Shown here: piece after piece, positions 34,375 through 42,928 of the stretch
Numbering within the stretch: position 1 is the stretch's first letter
How the letters are laid out: each line of letters begins with the position of its first letter
The notes under the pieces: model-generated
Databases searched by the model: none
Seen by the model: only the letters and a program-made list of their open reading frames with translations
Told to the model about the DNA's origin: nothing
Translations under genes and position numbers: made by a program
Assembly (NCBI GenBank): GCA_024278175.1
Contig: JAJRTS010000020.1
Coordinates: 37,934-101,933, forward strand
Direction of reading: 5' to 3'
DNA length: 64,000 nt
Origin: Gemmatimonadales bacterium
GTDB taxonomy: Bacteria > Gemmatimonadota > Glassbacteria > GWA2-58-10

Positions 34375-35360
34375 CCATTCCTCCTTGTTTCACGGATGAT
34401 AGAGTCCCTTCTGTTCCGGCTCGTCTGCTAGCTGAATCCGTTCGTTTAAATCCGTATCTTTCCAGGAGAGGAACGGACTCTCCGAGATAGTACCTGTCAG
34501 GCAGGACCCGCCGGAGAGCGGAGCGGCAGCACTGGGGGGTGACTGCCGCTCCCGCACGCGCCGGCGGAAGGCCTTGCCGGCTTACGGTGTCCAACCCGTT
34601 CGATGCCTTGCATTCCGGCGGCGACCAGATGAGCGTGGCGGGTACGGGTGGGGTCCCGAAGCGGGCTGGGCCCGGTCCTTAAGATTATGCTCTTTCCCGC
34701 GGGTGCTGAAAGTATCCGGCGGCGACCAGAAAACGTTCGGCGAGTGCGGGAAAGAGATTCCTGCTCCTCAACACAAGCGCACCGGGCAAGCGCGCATTGT
34801 ATGCTCTCGTTTCAGCTGGGGAAGAATCGCGAATTATTGCGTAGGCGAAAGGGAGAATCGGCTGCGGCTCGGGACGTGGGAACATGGACGCATGGTGGTC
34901 CATCTCCCGCGGCCCGGCCGCAGCCTGGAGGAAAAACACCCCCCGGTACGCTTCTTCGCGGATTTCTCTCCCAACAGCCGGATACGGCGGTTGCAGCCAC
35001 CATTTTGTATCCGGATGTTTTCAGTTCAGGGCCAATGGAACCGCGGCGCCGGAACTTTTTACCGTCGGCGGGCTAAAGCCGCCGAAACCAGACTTGCAAC
35101 TTTTGTTTTGGAAGCAACGGGATTTCTGCGAGGAAAGATACTTTGAGTACTACCGGGGATACTGCCGGGAGAATTTTACCGCCGAGGCTGTTGCTGCGTA
35201 AAAAAACACACAAGCACAAACAGCATCGGCCGACACACCCCATCTCTTTGGCCTCTTCGCGGAAATCCTGTAACTTAAGCTCTGTCAAGCTCTTTAGCTT
35301 GATCGTGCAAAGCCCTCCAGCGCGGTTTGCAGACCGCGGTGCCGGAGTAATCTGCTTATA
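34375..35360 (-). other. Long 5' leader region of flagellin 1
   Basis: The ~985 bp between the flagellin 1 start and its sigma-28-type promoter have no convincing gene; short open frames in both directions lack ribosome sites. A long cruciform-like hairpin (34508-34566) and TCCGTTC/GAACGGA arms (34437-34477) close to the start codon suggest a structured leader. Confidence 0.5.
34508..34566. promoter_or_regulatory. Long stem-loop in the flagellin 1 leader
   Basis: The inner stem is GGAGCGGCAG (34520-34529) with CTGCCGCTCC (34543-34552); the outer arms are CCGCCGG (34508-34514) with CCGGCGG (34560-34566). There is no T-run, so it is not a terminator; mRNA structure is more likely. Confidence 0.55.
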
Positions 35361-35387
35361 TTATCGGCAAAGACTGCTTAACCTTTA
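35361..35387 (-). promoter_or_regulatory. Sigma-28-type promoter of flagellin 1
   Basis: Minus strand: TAAAGGTT, exactly 11 bp, then a perfect GCCGATAA. The predicted start is near 35353. Confidence 0.85.
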
Positions 35388-35646
35388 GCACTTTTTCCGC
35401 CGATCCGTATTTTACCCGTCGGCACAGGGAAATAGTTGCTGCGGCCGGGGAAATTTTTTCTCATCGTGAATTGGGATCGGGGAGTCAGGGGGTTATCCCG
35501 GTTGGCATGTTTCAGCAACGGGCTCAGACCTCCCGGCAGGGGTGATTTCAGGTGCCGGAAAGTGAATCGATTGTGATTGTAAAGCATTAATGAATAAATA
35601 GTTATGTAAGAGGGAGCTGTGACGGTTGAAGTGTGGCGAATAATAA

Positions 35647-35680
35647 CAAAACCACTCCGGCACTTAGCCGGAGTGGTTTT
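35647..35680. terminator. Perfect hairpin just upstream of the sigma-54 site
   Basis: A 14-bp perfect stem (35648-35661 with 35667-35680) and a 5-nt loop, followed on the minus strand by TTTTGTT. It probably insulates the region from flagellin 2 read-through. Confidence 0.75.
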
Positions 35681-35695
35681 GGAACGCTTATTGCA
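35680..35695 (+). promoter_or_regulatory. Sigma-54 promoter of small RNA 1
   Basis: TGGAACG, four bases, then TTGCA, against the consensus TGGCACG-N4-TTGCA/T: only one mismatch. The GG-N10-GC spacing is exact. The start should be near 35706. There is no open reading frame with a ribosome site downstream. Confidence 0.78.
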
Positions 35696-35705
35696 CAAGC
35701 AGAAG

Positions 35706-35805
35706 CTGCACCCAAATCTTGGAGCATTCTAGCTCTAAGAACGCTTCTTCGCGGAAGTTTGTGGTGCAGGGCTTTTGAAGTTGCAGCTTCAAAAGCCCTT
35801 TTTTT
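35706..35805 (+). ncRNA. Predicted sigma-54-dependent small RNA 1
   Basis: About 100 nt from the predicted start to an intrinsic terminator (13-bp perfect stem, 35768-35780 with 35787-35799, then seven T). The first 64 nt fold into a three-way junction: a closing helix (CTGCACC 35706-35712 with GGTGCAG 35763-35769, extended by C-G and AAA/TTT), a 9-bp hairpin (35717-35725 with 35732-35740) and a small CTTC/GAAG hairpin (35744-35757). The 3' end resembles that of the second RNA at 38.0 kb (11 of 13 terminator-stem bases match). No known family was recognised. Confidence 0.6.
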
Positions 35806-35831
35806 ATTCCGCGCGAATCGTCTTAGTGAGA

Positions 35832-35888
35832 AAAGACCGGTTCCGGGCGAGGTTTTTACGCTTTACCTCCGCCCGGAAACCGGTCTTT
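35832..35888 (-). terminator. Terminator of flagellin 2
   Basis: A ~21-bp stem with two single-base bulges (AAAGACCGGTT, CCGGGCG and AGG pairing with the right arm), followed on the minus strand by TTTTCT. It lies 130 bp past the flagellin 2 stop. Confidence 0.8.
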
Positions 35889-36017
35889 CGTCATTTTTTG
35901 TACCTTGACCTGTTGTACGACGTATCAATCAACATAACCACTCTCTGTTCCTTCGTTTGCGGTTCCAGGTTTCGGCACACGCTTTCCGATTCACGCTAAT
36001 ACATATCCATCAGTGGC

Positions 36018-37649
36018 TTACCTGAGCAGGGTCATCACGCTGTTACTCAGTGCGTTGGCCTGGGCCAGGAAGTTCGTCGCCGAGCTGGTCAGGATCTGGG
36101 CCGAGGTAAACTTGATTATCTCGTCCGAGAAATCCAGATCGCGCAGCTTGCTTTCACTGGCGGCCAGGTTTTCGTTAGCCACGTTCAGGTTGGCGATCGT
36201 ACTTTCCAGGCGGTTCTGAATAGCACCGAGCGCGGCTCGCTGCTTGGAAACCTGGCCAATCGCCACGTCGATCGTCTTGATCGACTCCTGAGCGATGAAC
36301 TGATCACTGACGTTGAGCGAGGAAATACCGAGACTCAAGGAGCTCATATCACTAATCTGCGTGTTGAGGAAGTTACCGTTGTTCGGGCCGATCTGGAAGG
36401 AGAGCGGCCTGGGTGTAACCTGGATCACGAACCCATCCGGGCCGCTGAGGCTGTTGTTCACTACCTGGGACACCTGGTAGGCCTGGATCGTGGTTTTAGC
36501 AACGGCGCTGATACTGATATCCAGCGTTGTGCGGAACTGAAGGTCCACGCCCTGGATCAGGCCGGCGGCCCTGTCGCCGTAAACCCTGGAATTTCTGGTC
36601 GGGATCGTGCCTTCGCCGATATCCTGAACCGTGATCGAGAAGATCGGGAAGACGGCTGTCTGGATCTCGTTGAAGCCCAGCGCGCTGAGGATCGAGGGTT
36701 CACCGCCGTACACCAGCGTTCTGCCCGGCTCGGGAGTGGTGACTACGATCGAAGTTGCGCCTGCACTGCCGCCGGCGGGCGCAAGGCCCACCTTACCGAT
36801 ACTGACCAGCGTGGCGCCGTTGGAAATACGGGCCGCCATGCCCAGGTCCTGCACGGTGTTCGGGTCGTTGATCGCCAGGGACATCTTGTTGGCCAGTTCG
36901 CCCAGGGTGTCCGTGGCGAAAATCTGGACCTCGGAGATCCGGTTGCTGGCATCGGTGCTCATCGTCAGCGTCACCGAATCGATGCCACCGAGGAACACGC
37001 CGAAATCCTGGAAGCGGCTGATCGATTGCAACTGGGTGTTGGCCGTGGCATCGATCGGATCGCCGTTTTCCTTAATGGTAACAAACAGCTCGGAGTTCTG
37101 GACCTGCAGCTTGCCGACGGAGATGGCGTTGACAGAGACACTGAACGTGCCGCCCACGCCGACATCGCCGACCACCATGCCCTGGATGCTGTTGACCGGA
37201 TCGTCGGTATCGACCAGCGCACCGACATTACCGTTGAGCAGGTTGATGCTGTTGAAGGTGGTTGTGGCGCTGATCCTGTCAACTTCGTCGATCAGCTGCG
37301 ATACTTCGTCCTGGATGGCGCGACGGTCGTTGCTGGTCAGCACGCCGTTGGCCGACTGCACGGCCAGAAACCGGATACGCTGCAGCACGTTATGGGTTTC
37401 GTTCAGACCACCCTCAGCCGTCTGGATCAGCGAGATGGCATCCTGAGAGTTCGCCACCGCGCGGCCCAAGCCGATTACCTGCGACCTCAAGTTCTCCGCG
37501 ATGCTCAAACCGGCGGCATCATCCGCGGCGCGGTTGATGCGCCTGCCTGAGGAGAGTTTTTCGAGGGATTTGCTCATCATCCCGTTGTTAATCAACAGGT
37601 TCCTTCTTGCGTTGATGCCCGGAACATTTGTGTTGAGGGTTAAGCTCAT
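36018..37649 (-). CDS. Flagellin 2
   Basis: The 543-aa flagellin has canonical ends (LNTNVPGINARRNLLINNG, KLSSGRRINRAADDAAGLS, NSQDAISLIQTAEGGL; C-terminus LGAIQNRLESTIANLNVA, LRDLDFSDEIIKF, LAQANALSNSVMTLLR). The central domain (~270 residues) is related to but diverged from its neighbours, for instance FSVSVNAISVGKLQVQNSELFVTI. GGAGGATA precedes the ATG. A sigma-28-type promoter ~590 bp upstream and an antisense RNA unit inside the leader set its regulation apart from that of the other copies. Confidence 0.95.
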   Translation of the reverse strand: MSLTLNTNVPGINARRNLLINNGMMSKSLEKLSSGRRINRAADDAAGLSIAENLRSQVIGLGRAVANSQDAISLIQTAEGGLNETHNVLQRIRFLAVQSANGVLTSNDRRAIQDEVSQLIDEVDRISATTTFNSINLLNGNVGALVDTDDPVNSIQGMVVGDVGVGGTFSVSVNAISVGKLQVQNSELFVTIKENGDPIDATANTQLQSISRFQDFGVFLGGIDSVTLTMSTDASNRISEVQIFATDTLGELANKMSLAINDPNTVQDLGMAARISNGATLVSIGKVGLAPAGGSAGATSIVVTTPEPGRTLVYGGEPSILSALGFNEIQTAVFPIFSITVQDIGEGTIPTRNSRVYGDRAAGLIQGVDLQFRTTLDISISAVAKTTIQAYQVSQVVNNSLSGPDGFVIQVTPRPLSFQIGPNNGNFLNTQISDMSSLSLGISSLNVSDQFIAQESIKTIDVAIGQVSKQRAALGAIQNRLESTIANLNVANENLAASESKLRDLDFSDEIIKFTSAQILTSSATNFLAQANALSNSVMTLLR

Positions 37650-37767
37650 CTCTATCCTCCATGATCGTCTGTTAAGGTTTCCTTACCCCACAGAACGTTC
37701 TTTATTTGAATCCTCTCTCGGTTTCAAGTAGCAGGCGACGACCCTGTTGCAAGGAAATCGAAATTGG

Positions 37768-37785
37768 TCATTTTTTTCTCTGCAT
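37768..37785 (-). CDS. Possible five-codon leader peptide upstream of flagellin 2
   Basis: ATG-CAG-AGA-AAA-AAA-TGA (MQRKK) lies 5 nt after AGGAGGCC in the flagellin 2 leader, 119 nt before the flagellin start codon. The good ribosome site is the only evidence. It may be a translated upstream frame or chance. Confidence 0.25.
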   Translation of the reverse strand: MQRKK

Positions 37786-37923
37786 AAAGGCCTCCTGGGT
37801 TGTTTTTGTCGTTGTTCTCAAGTTGTTCTACAGCTGAATCTGTTCGCTTTTCTTTGAATTATGGGTCATTGTGTCCAGCCAACCCTGTTTGATCTTTATT
37901 TATCCGCCGCTGTTAGCGACGGC

Positions 37924-37939
37924 TGGCATACATTTTGCT
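37924..37939 (+). promoter_or_regulatory. Sigma-54 promoter of small RNA 2
   Basis: TGGCATA, four bases, then TTGCT, against TGGCACG-N4-TTGCA/T, with exact GG-N10-GC spacing. The predicted start is near 37950, 130 nt before a strong terminator on the same strand. Confidence 0.75.
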
Positions 37940-37949
37940 TTTAACAAAC

Positions 37950-38079
37950 TCACAAAAAAAGGCACACTATGTTTCATGCAAAAAGGACATTGCCACCAGG
38001 CAATCCTTTACCTTTCCACAGGTCATGATCATTTTGTGCTGCCAAGGCTTTTGGAGGGGGGCTCCAAAAGCCTTTTTTT
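37950..38079 (+). ncRNA. Predicted sigma-54-dependent small RNA 2, antisense to the flagellin 2 leader
   Basis: About 130 nt. It ends in a perfect 13-bp terminator stem (38044-38056 with 38062-38074), loop GGGGG and seven T. A second hairpin (ATTGCC 37989-37994 with GGCAAT 37999-38004, extended by AAAGG/CCTTT across a 2-nt bulge) lies in the middle. The 3' portion (TTGTG, TGC, then GGCTTTTG) parallels small RNA 1, so the two look like paralogues. There is no open frame with a ribosome site. Because the flagellin 2 mRNA should start near 38226, the RNA is fully complementary to its leader. Confidence 0.58.
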
Positions 38080-38233
38080 ATTGCAGCCCAAAAATCGGGT
38101 AACGTCAAGTCTCTTCTGGGTGTACTGGTTCTCAGGGAGCGCACCACACCACAGGGGTGAGAGTGCGCCGTTGAGTTATCTGATCGCCGCCGTACATTAC
38201 TGCCAGCCAATATAATTTATCGGCTATACTCGT

Positions 38234-38260
38234 ATATCGGCAGCGCCTTGGGAAAGTTTA
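38234..38260 (-). promoter_or_regulatory. Sigma-28-type promoter of flagellin 2
   Basis: Minus strand: TAAACTTT, 11 bp, GCCGATAT; one mismatch in each box. The start is near 38226. Confidence 0.8.
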
Positions 38261-38358
38261 GATTTTTTCCCTGCTTTTATTGAGAGGGAAAACGGTTCCC
38301 ACGCAGGAGGAATCCTTTTCTCCTTTTAGCGGCTCAGACCGAGCCAGGGAAAAGTGGC

Positions 38359-38389
38359 GCCCCGACCCGCTGGATACGCGGGCCGGGGC
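38359..38389 (-). terminator. Probable terminator of flagellin 3
   Basis: GCCCCG and CCCGC pair with GCGGG and CGGGGC around one mismatch. The minus-strand tail is only CACTTTTCC. It lies 46 bp past the flagellin 3 stop. Confidence 0.5.
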
Positions 38390-38434
38390 TGCCTGGTGGA
38401 GGGGGGCGTTTTTTTATGCTGTGTGGCCGCGTCC

Positions 38435-40066
38435 TTACTGGAGCAGGGTCAGCACGTTGTTGCTCAGAGCGTTGGCCTGGGCCAGGAAACTGGTCCCCGC
38501 CGAGGTGAGTATCTGCGCGGAAGTGAACTCGATCACCTCGCTCGAGAAATCAAGGTCCCTGATCTGGGACTCGGAGGCCTGCAGGTTCTCCTCGGCCACA
38601 CGCAGGTTGGAAATGGTGTTTTCCAGCCTGTTCTGGATCGCGCCGAGTGTGGAACGCTGGGCACTCACAAGGCCCAGGGCCGTGTCGATCGGCTTGATCG
38701 ACTCCTGAGCCAGGAGCTGGCCGCTGATATTGAGCCCGTTAACCCCGAGGCTCTTGGCGGTCATGTCGCCGATCTGAGTGTTGATGAAGTTGCCGTTATT
38801 CGGCCCGATCTGGAAGGAGAGCGGACGGGGCGAGACCTGGACCACGAATCCGTCGGGACCGGCGGTCGAATTATTGACAACCTTGGTGATATTGAAAGCG
38901 CCCACCTGTGTTACGGAGCTGGAGCTGAGGCTGATATCCAGGGTGGTGCGGAAGCTGATGTCCACGCCCTCGATCAGGTTGCCCGCCCGGTTACCGAACA
39001 CGCGCGAGGTTTTGGTGGAAATCAGGCCCTCGCCGATATCCTTGACTGTCAGCGAGAACACCGGCTGCACCGCGCGCTGGATCTCGTTGAACCCCAGCGC
39101 GGTCAGCAGCGAGCTGTCGCCGCCGAACACCATGGTTACACCGGGTTCGGGGGTGGCGATAACCATGCTGGTGGCGCCGACGGCCCCACCGGCCGGAGCA
39201 AGTCCCACACTGCCGATACTCACCAGCGGAGCACCGTCGGACTTGTTGGCGGCCAGGCTGAGGTCGGTGGTGGTGAAGGGATTGTTGATAGCCAGCGAGA
39301 TTTTGTTCGCCAACTGACCCAGCGTGTCGGTGGCAAACGCCTGTACACTGGCGATCTTGTTATCCGCGTTGCTGCTCAATGTCAGGTTAACCGAGTCCAC
39401 TCCACCGGTGAATACATCGAACTCCTGGAAGCGGCTGATCGACTGCAACTGGGTGTCGACAATGGCGTCCAGCGGGACGCCGGCCTCGGTGATCCGCACG
39501 AAGGTCTGGGAAGTCTGTACCTGCAGCTTGCCCAGGTCCACCGCGCTGATAGCAACCGAGAAAGTACCGCCCGCGTTGACGTTGCCGACGATTATTCCCT
39601 TGACGTTTTCGGGATCGTCGGAGCTGACCAGTGCGCCCACGTTGCCGTTGAGCAGGTTGATACTGTTGAACGAGGTCGTCTGGGCAATCCGGTCCAGCTC
39701 GTCGATCAACTGGAAAACCTCATCCTGCAGGGCCCTGCGGTCCGCGCTGGTCAGCGTACCGTTGGCCGACTGGATCGTCAGCGCACGCATGCGCTGCAGA
39801 ACGTTGTGCTGTTCTCCCAGGGCGCCCTCGGCGGTCTGGATCAGCGAGATGGCGTCCTGGCTGTTGGCCACCGCCCGGCTCAGTCCGATTACCTGGGCGC
39901 GGAGGTTTTCGGCGATCGTCATTCCGGCGGCGTCGTCGGCGGCCCGGTTGATCCTCTTGCCGCTGGCCAGTTTTTCCATGCTTTTGGCCACCCGCGTACT
40001 CTGTACCAGGAGATTGCGCCGGGTATTCATCGCCGGAACGTTGGTGTTGAGTGTCAGTCCAGCCAT
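38435..40066 (-). CDS. Flagellin 3
   Basis: The 543-aa flagellin is the closest relative of flagellin 2: same length, and matching central stretches such as SFQIGPNNGNFxNTQI and GLAPAGGxxGATS. It has the N-terminal LNTNVPAMNTRRNLL, KLASGKRINRAADDAAGM and a C-terminal LGAIQNRLENTISNLRVA, SQIRDLDFSSEVIEF, LAQANALSNNVLTLLQ. GGAGGATG precedes the ATG. It appears to be a recent duplicate with its own promoter. Confidence 0.95.
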   Translation of the reverse strand: MAGLTLNTNVPAMNTRRNLLVQSTRVAKSMEKLASGKRINRAADDAAGMTIAENLRAQVIGLSRAVANSQDAISLIQTAEGALGEQHNVLQRMRALTIQSANGTLTSADRRALQDEVFQLIDELDRIAQTTSFNSINLLNGNVGALVSSDDPENVKGIIVGNVNAGGTFSVAISAVDLGKLQVQTSQTFVRITEAGVPLDAIVDTQLQSISRFQEFDVFTGGVDSVNLTLSSNADNKIASVQAFATDTLGQLANKISLAINNPFTTTDLSLAANKSDGAPLVSIGSVGLAPAGGAVGATSMVIATPEPGVTMVFGGDSSLLTALGFNEIQRAVQPVFSLTVKDIGEGLISTKTSRVFGNRAGNLIEGVDISFRTTLDISLSSSSVTQVGAFNITKVVNNSTAGPDGFVVQVSPRPLSFQIGPNNGNFINTQIGDMTAKSLGVNGLNISGQLLAQESIKPIDTALGLVSAQRSTLGAIQNRLENTISNLRVAEENLQASESQIRDLDFSSEVIEFTSAQILTSAGTSFLAQANALSNNVLTLLQ

Positions 40067-40184
40067 AATTCATCCTCCATGATTATACAGGGCAAGTATC
40101 CATACTCGCCTCTTTGATTCACCACGGACAGGGGAGTTGCTTTCATTGTCGCGTGGTATTTCGGCAGGCAGCGGTACCGTCAAG

Positions 40185-40262
40185 CTATTCTACGCGGGCA
40201 CGCGGCAAGCCGGCTATTGTCTGAAGTTTCGCGGGCCCACTTGCGGGCCCTGTTGGGCTCAT
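40185..40262 (-). CDS. Possible 25-aa leader peptide upstream of flagellin 3
   Basis: MSPTGPASGPAKLQTIAGLP plus five residues, TAG stop. AAAGGAGGT lies 3 nt before the ATG, a stronger site than that of most genes here. A GGGCCC...GGGCCC hairpin falls within its first codons. It may be a small protein or a leader frame; no relatives are known to me. Confidence 0.35.
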   Translation of the reverse strand: MSPTGPASGPAKLQTIAGLPRARVE

Positions 40263-40362
40263 AAACCTCCTTTACCATGACTTGAGTTCGAAGGCACACT
40301 CGTATAAGCGCATAACTCTATCCTAATAAGTGTTAATTACGTGTTTGTAAGTTCTGCCGTGC

Positions 40363-40417
40363 ACCGGGGCGCAATTCACCCCGGGGACCGTGCCGATTAT
40401 TTGTCACGGTCCGTTTT
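40363..40417 (+). terminator. Double hairpin with T-run between flagellins 3 and 4 (plus strand)
   Basis: CCGGGG...CCCCGG (40364-40384) is followed by GGACCGTG (40385-40392) paired with CACGGTCC (40405-40412) and GTTTTT. It could end a third plus-strand small RNA, but no sigma-54 site was found upstream. Confidence 0.55.
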
Positions 40418-40974
40418 TCTGCCCCGGCGGGGCGGAACGAGGCTGGCTGCCGGGAGCGGTTCTCGGCGCGCAGGGATTTCCCCTGGCGGCCGCAGGATAT
40501 TAATCACGGCTGTCCGCTGGCCCGTCTCAGGCAGGCGCATCATTCCGCCTCGCTTTTCGAGCGGCGTCGTCCCGGGCGGTTGTACCCGGGTTATGTAGTC
40601 TGTGGGTTAGCCGTTCTGCATGGGCGGACCTCCTTGTCCGTGGCGGGCCTTCCCTGGCCCGGAGATGTTAGGGAGTAACGGATTATACATGAGCGGAGTC
40701 CGTCTGTCCTTGAGTGATTTCGGGGACCACGCTGCTGAAGTAGAACAGCGTTCTCCGCTTCCGGCAACCGTTGAACACGTCCGGTCTGCCGGGACCGCCG
40801 GTTCGACAGTTGATACTTCGTTTATAGGTATTTTCGTATGCTTGTGTCCGTTTCGTCAGTCCTCTCCGGCCGCCGCCCGCGCGCACATTACCTGTCCTGC
40901 GCACCGGGGCGCACAGAGAACGATCAACAATCGTGATGCTTTTTCCCGTCCCCGGATGGATCGAGCGCTGCGGC

Positions 40975-41001
40975 TTATCGGCCACGGAGTTTTACAATTA
41001 C
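40975..41001 (-). promoter_or_regulatory. Possible sigma-28-type promoter of flagellin 3
   Basis: Minus strand: a perfect GCCGATAA -10, with GTAATTGT at the right spacing as a poor -35 (4 of 8). The leader would be about 900 nt. Confidence 0.5.
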
Positions 41002-41044
41002 TCAGCCAAACCTGTCACTCAGCCTCCGGGATAAACCGGCTGAG

Positions 41045-42703
41045 CTATCCTCCGATCAACGTCAGTACCGTGCTGCTCAGCGCGTTGGCCTGGGCCAGGA
41101 AAGTGGACGCGGACTGCGAGAGCACCTGCAGGGAGGTGAAATTGACTATTTCCTCGCTGAAGTCCAGGTCCCTGATCTGCGATTCGCTGCTCTGCAGGTT
41201 CTCTGACGACACCCGCAGGCTGTTGATCGTGCTTTCCAGCCGGTTCTGCACGGCTCCCAGGTTGGCCCGCTCGGCGTTGAGCCGTTTCAGGGCCACGTCG
41301 ATCGTGCGGATCGATTCGCCGGCCAGGGTCTGGTCCACGATATTTATTCCGCTGATACCCAGGCTTTTAGCACTGATGTCGCTGATTCTCGTTTTCAGCG
41401 TATCGCCCTGATTGGAGCCGATCTGGAAGACCAGCGGCCGCGGAGTGATTTCCAGCAGGAAACTGTTGTTCTGCGAGGCACTGCTGGTAACCAGCTTGGG
41501 GACGTAGAACGCACCGACCTTTTCCACTGACGAGCCCGAGAGGCTGATATTCAGCGTGGGCCTGAAATTGATGTCAACGCCCTGGATCAGTCCGCTGGCG
41601 CGCTCGCCGAATACTTTCAGCGTGCGCGGCAGGAACTTTTCAAACGGGCTGGAGACATTGTTGACAGTAACCGAGAATACCGGCGGTTCGCCTTCCTGGA
41701 TAGTATTGAACCCCAGTGCGCTGAGAGTCTTGTCGTCGCCACCCCACACCAGCCTTCGCCCCGGTTCCGGATTCATGATCGTCAGCACCGTGCTGCCGGT
41801 CTGTCCTCCGGCCGAGGAACTGCCGACAGAGGAGATGCTCACCAGGGAGGCGCCGCGGCTGATTTCCCCGCCCAGGTTCAGGTCGGTGGTCAGCGTCGGG
41901 TCGTTGATCGCCAGCGAAATCCTGCTGGCGACAGTGGCCAGCGAGTCCGTGGCGAACAGTTCCACTTCCGTGATCTTGTTGTCGGCGTCGCTGCTGAGGG
42001 CAAGCGTCACGCTGCGCACTCCACCGTCGAACACCTTGAAACTCCTGAAACTGGTAATCGAGAGCAGGGAGGTGTTGGCGGTGGCGTCGAAAATATTCCC
42101 CCGGTCGTCGATCGTAGTGAGGATACCGGTGCCGAGCACCTGATTTTTGCCCAGCAGGGGAACCCCGTTGCTGGATTCCGCCACGTTGATCGCCACGGAA
42201 TAGATCCCGCCGCCGCCCACATCACCCACCACGATCCCGTTTATATCCTGGGGATTGCTGGTGCTGACCAGGGCGGAACTGTTCCCGTTGAGCAGGTTGA
42301 TACTGTTGTAGGTGGTGGTTTTGGCGATCCGGTTGATCTCGTCGATCAGCATGGAAACTTCGTTCTGGATCGCCTGGCGGTCTTTGCTGGTAAGGGTACC
42401 GTTGGCCGCCTGGACTGATAACTGGCGGATGCGTTGCAGGATCGCACTGCCTTCATTCATCGCACCCTCGCCGGTCTGAATCAGACTGATCCCATCGGCC
42501 GCGTTTGTTACGGCCCTGTTGAGACCAATGACCTGGGAGCGAAGGTTTTCGGCAATGGTAAGCCCGGCGGCGTCATCGGCGCTGCGGTTGATACGTAATC
42601 CGCTGGAAAGCCGTTCCATGCTTGTTTTCATGGAACCGGACACTTGCAGCAGATTCCGGCGCGCGGTGATAGCCGATATGTTGGTATTCAGCGACAAAGC
42701 CAT
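41045..42703 (-). CDS. Flagellin 4
   Basis: The 552-aa flagellin is the longest and most divergent of the four in the centre (an extra segment around VAESSNGVPLLGKNQVLGTG). The ends are canonical: LNTNISAITARRNLLQVSG, RLSSGLRINRSADDAAGL; LGAVQNRLESTINSLRVS, SQIRDLDFSEEIVNF, LAQANALSSTVLTLIGG. AAGGAGGAT precedes the ATG. Its sigma-28-type promoter, at 42929-42955, is among the best matches in the window and gives a ~215-nt leader. Confidence 0.95.
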   Translation of the reverse strand: MALSLNTNISAITARRNLLQVSGSMKTSMERLSSGLRINRSADDAAGLTIAENLRSQVIGLNRAVTNAADGISLIQTGEGAMNEGSAILQRIRQLSVQAANGTLTSKDRQAIQNEVSMLIDEINRIAKTTTYNSINLLNGNSSALVSTSNPQDINGIVVGDVGGGGIYSVAINVAESSNGVPLLGKNQVLGTGILTTIDDRGNIFDATANTSLLSITSFRSFKVFDGGVRSVTLALSSDADNKITEVELFATDSLATVASRISLAINDPTLTTDLNLGGEISRGASLVSISSVGSSSAGGQTGSTVLTIMNPEPGRRLVWGGDDKTLSALGFNTIQEGEPPVFSVTVNNVSSPFEKFLPRTLKVFGERASGLIQGVDINFRPTLNISLSGSSVEKVGAFYVPKLVTSSASQNNSFLLEITPRPLVFQIGSNQGDTLKTRISDISAKSLGISGINIVDQTLAGESIRTIDVALKRLNAERANLGAVQNRLESTINSLRVSSENLQSSESQIRDLDFSEEIVNFTSLQVLSQSASTFLAQANALSSTVLTLIGG

Positions 42704-42928
42704 TTTTCCATCCTCCTTGATGGTATGTCAAGCATCCTTGCTTAACAGGCGGCCTTTGTGTCGCGTGGGAGGGCCGCCGGACCCGGCTGGATATATAATC
42801 TTGGGGGATTATTCCAGTATTTTCTCTCTTTTTGACTCCTGTCGAAGAGCGCAAGCTTCCTGTCTACCCGAACGCCCCGTTTTTCTCAGGATGTTCCGGT
42901 GGTGGAAGGTCGTCGCCCTCTTGCTCAA

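Larger units (their letters stand above)
37650..38233 (-). other. 5' leader region of flagellin 2
   Basis: These 584 bp between the start codon and the sigma-28-type promoter contain, on the opposite strand, the second small RNA unit (37924-38079), and on the same strand a five-codon frame behind AGGAGGCC (37768-37785). No larger gene is present. Confidence 0.55.
40067..41044. other. Intergenic region between flagellins 3 and 4
   Basis: The 978 bp form the presumed flagellin 3 leader (minus) and are rich in GC palindromes, including CCCGGG pairs near 40571-40590. Listed separately are a sigma-28-type -10 at 40975, a 25-codon frame with a strong ribosome site (40185-40262) and a plus-strand double hairpin with T-run (40363-40417). 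No larger gene is seen. Confidence 0.5.

Noticed and set aside
34375..35360. Several 60-190-codon frames in the flagellin 1 leader
   Set aside because: None has a ribosome site, recognisable motif or protein-like composition, and they overlap one another in several frames.
38354..40117. A 587-codon plus-strand frame opposite flagellin 3
   Set aside because: It covers an unmistakable flagellin; similar shadows occur opposite the other flagellins because of shared codon bias.
40440..40520. Sigma-54-like TGGCCCG...GGC near 40519 on the plus strand
   Set aside because: The -12 element reads AGGCA instead of TTGCA, and no terminator or gene follows at a sensible distance.
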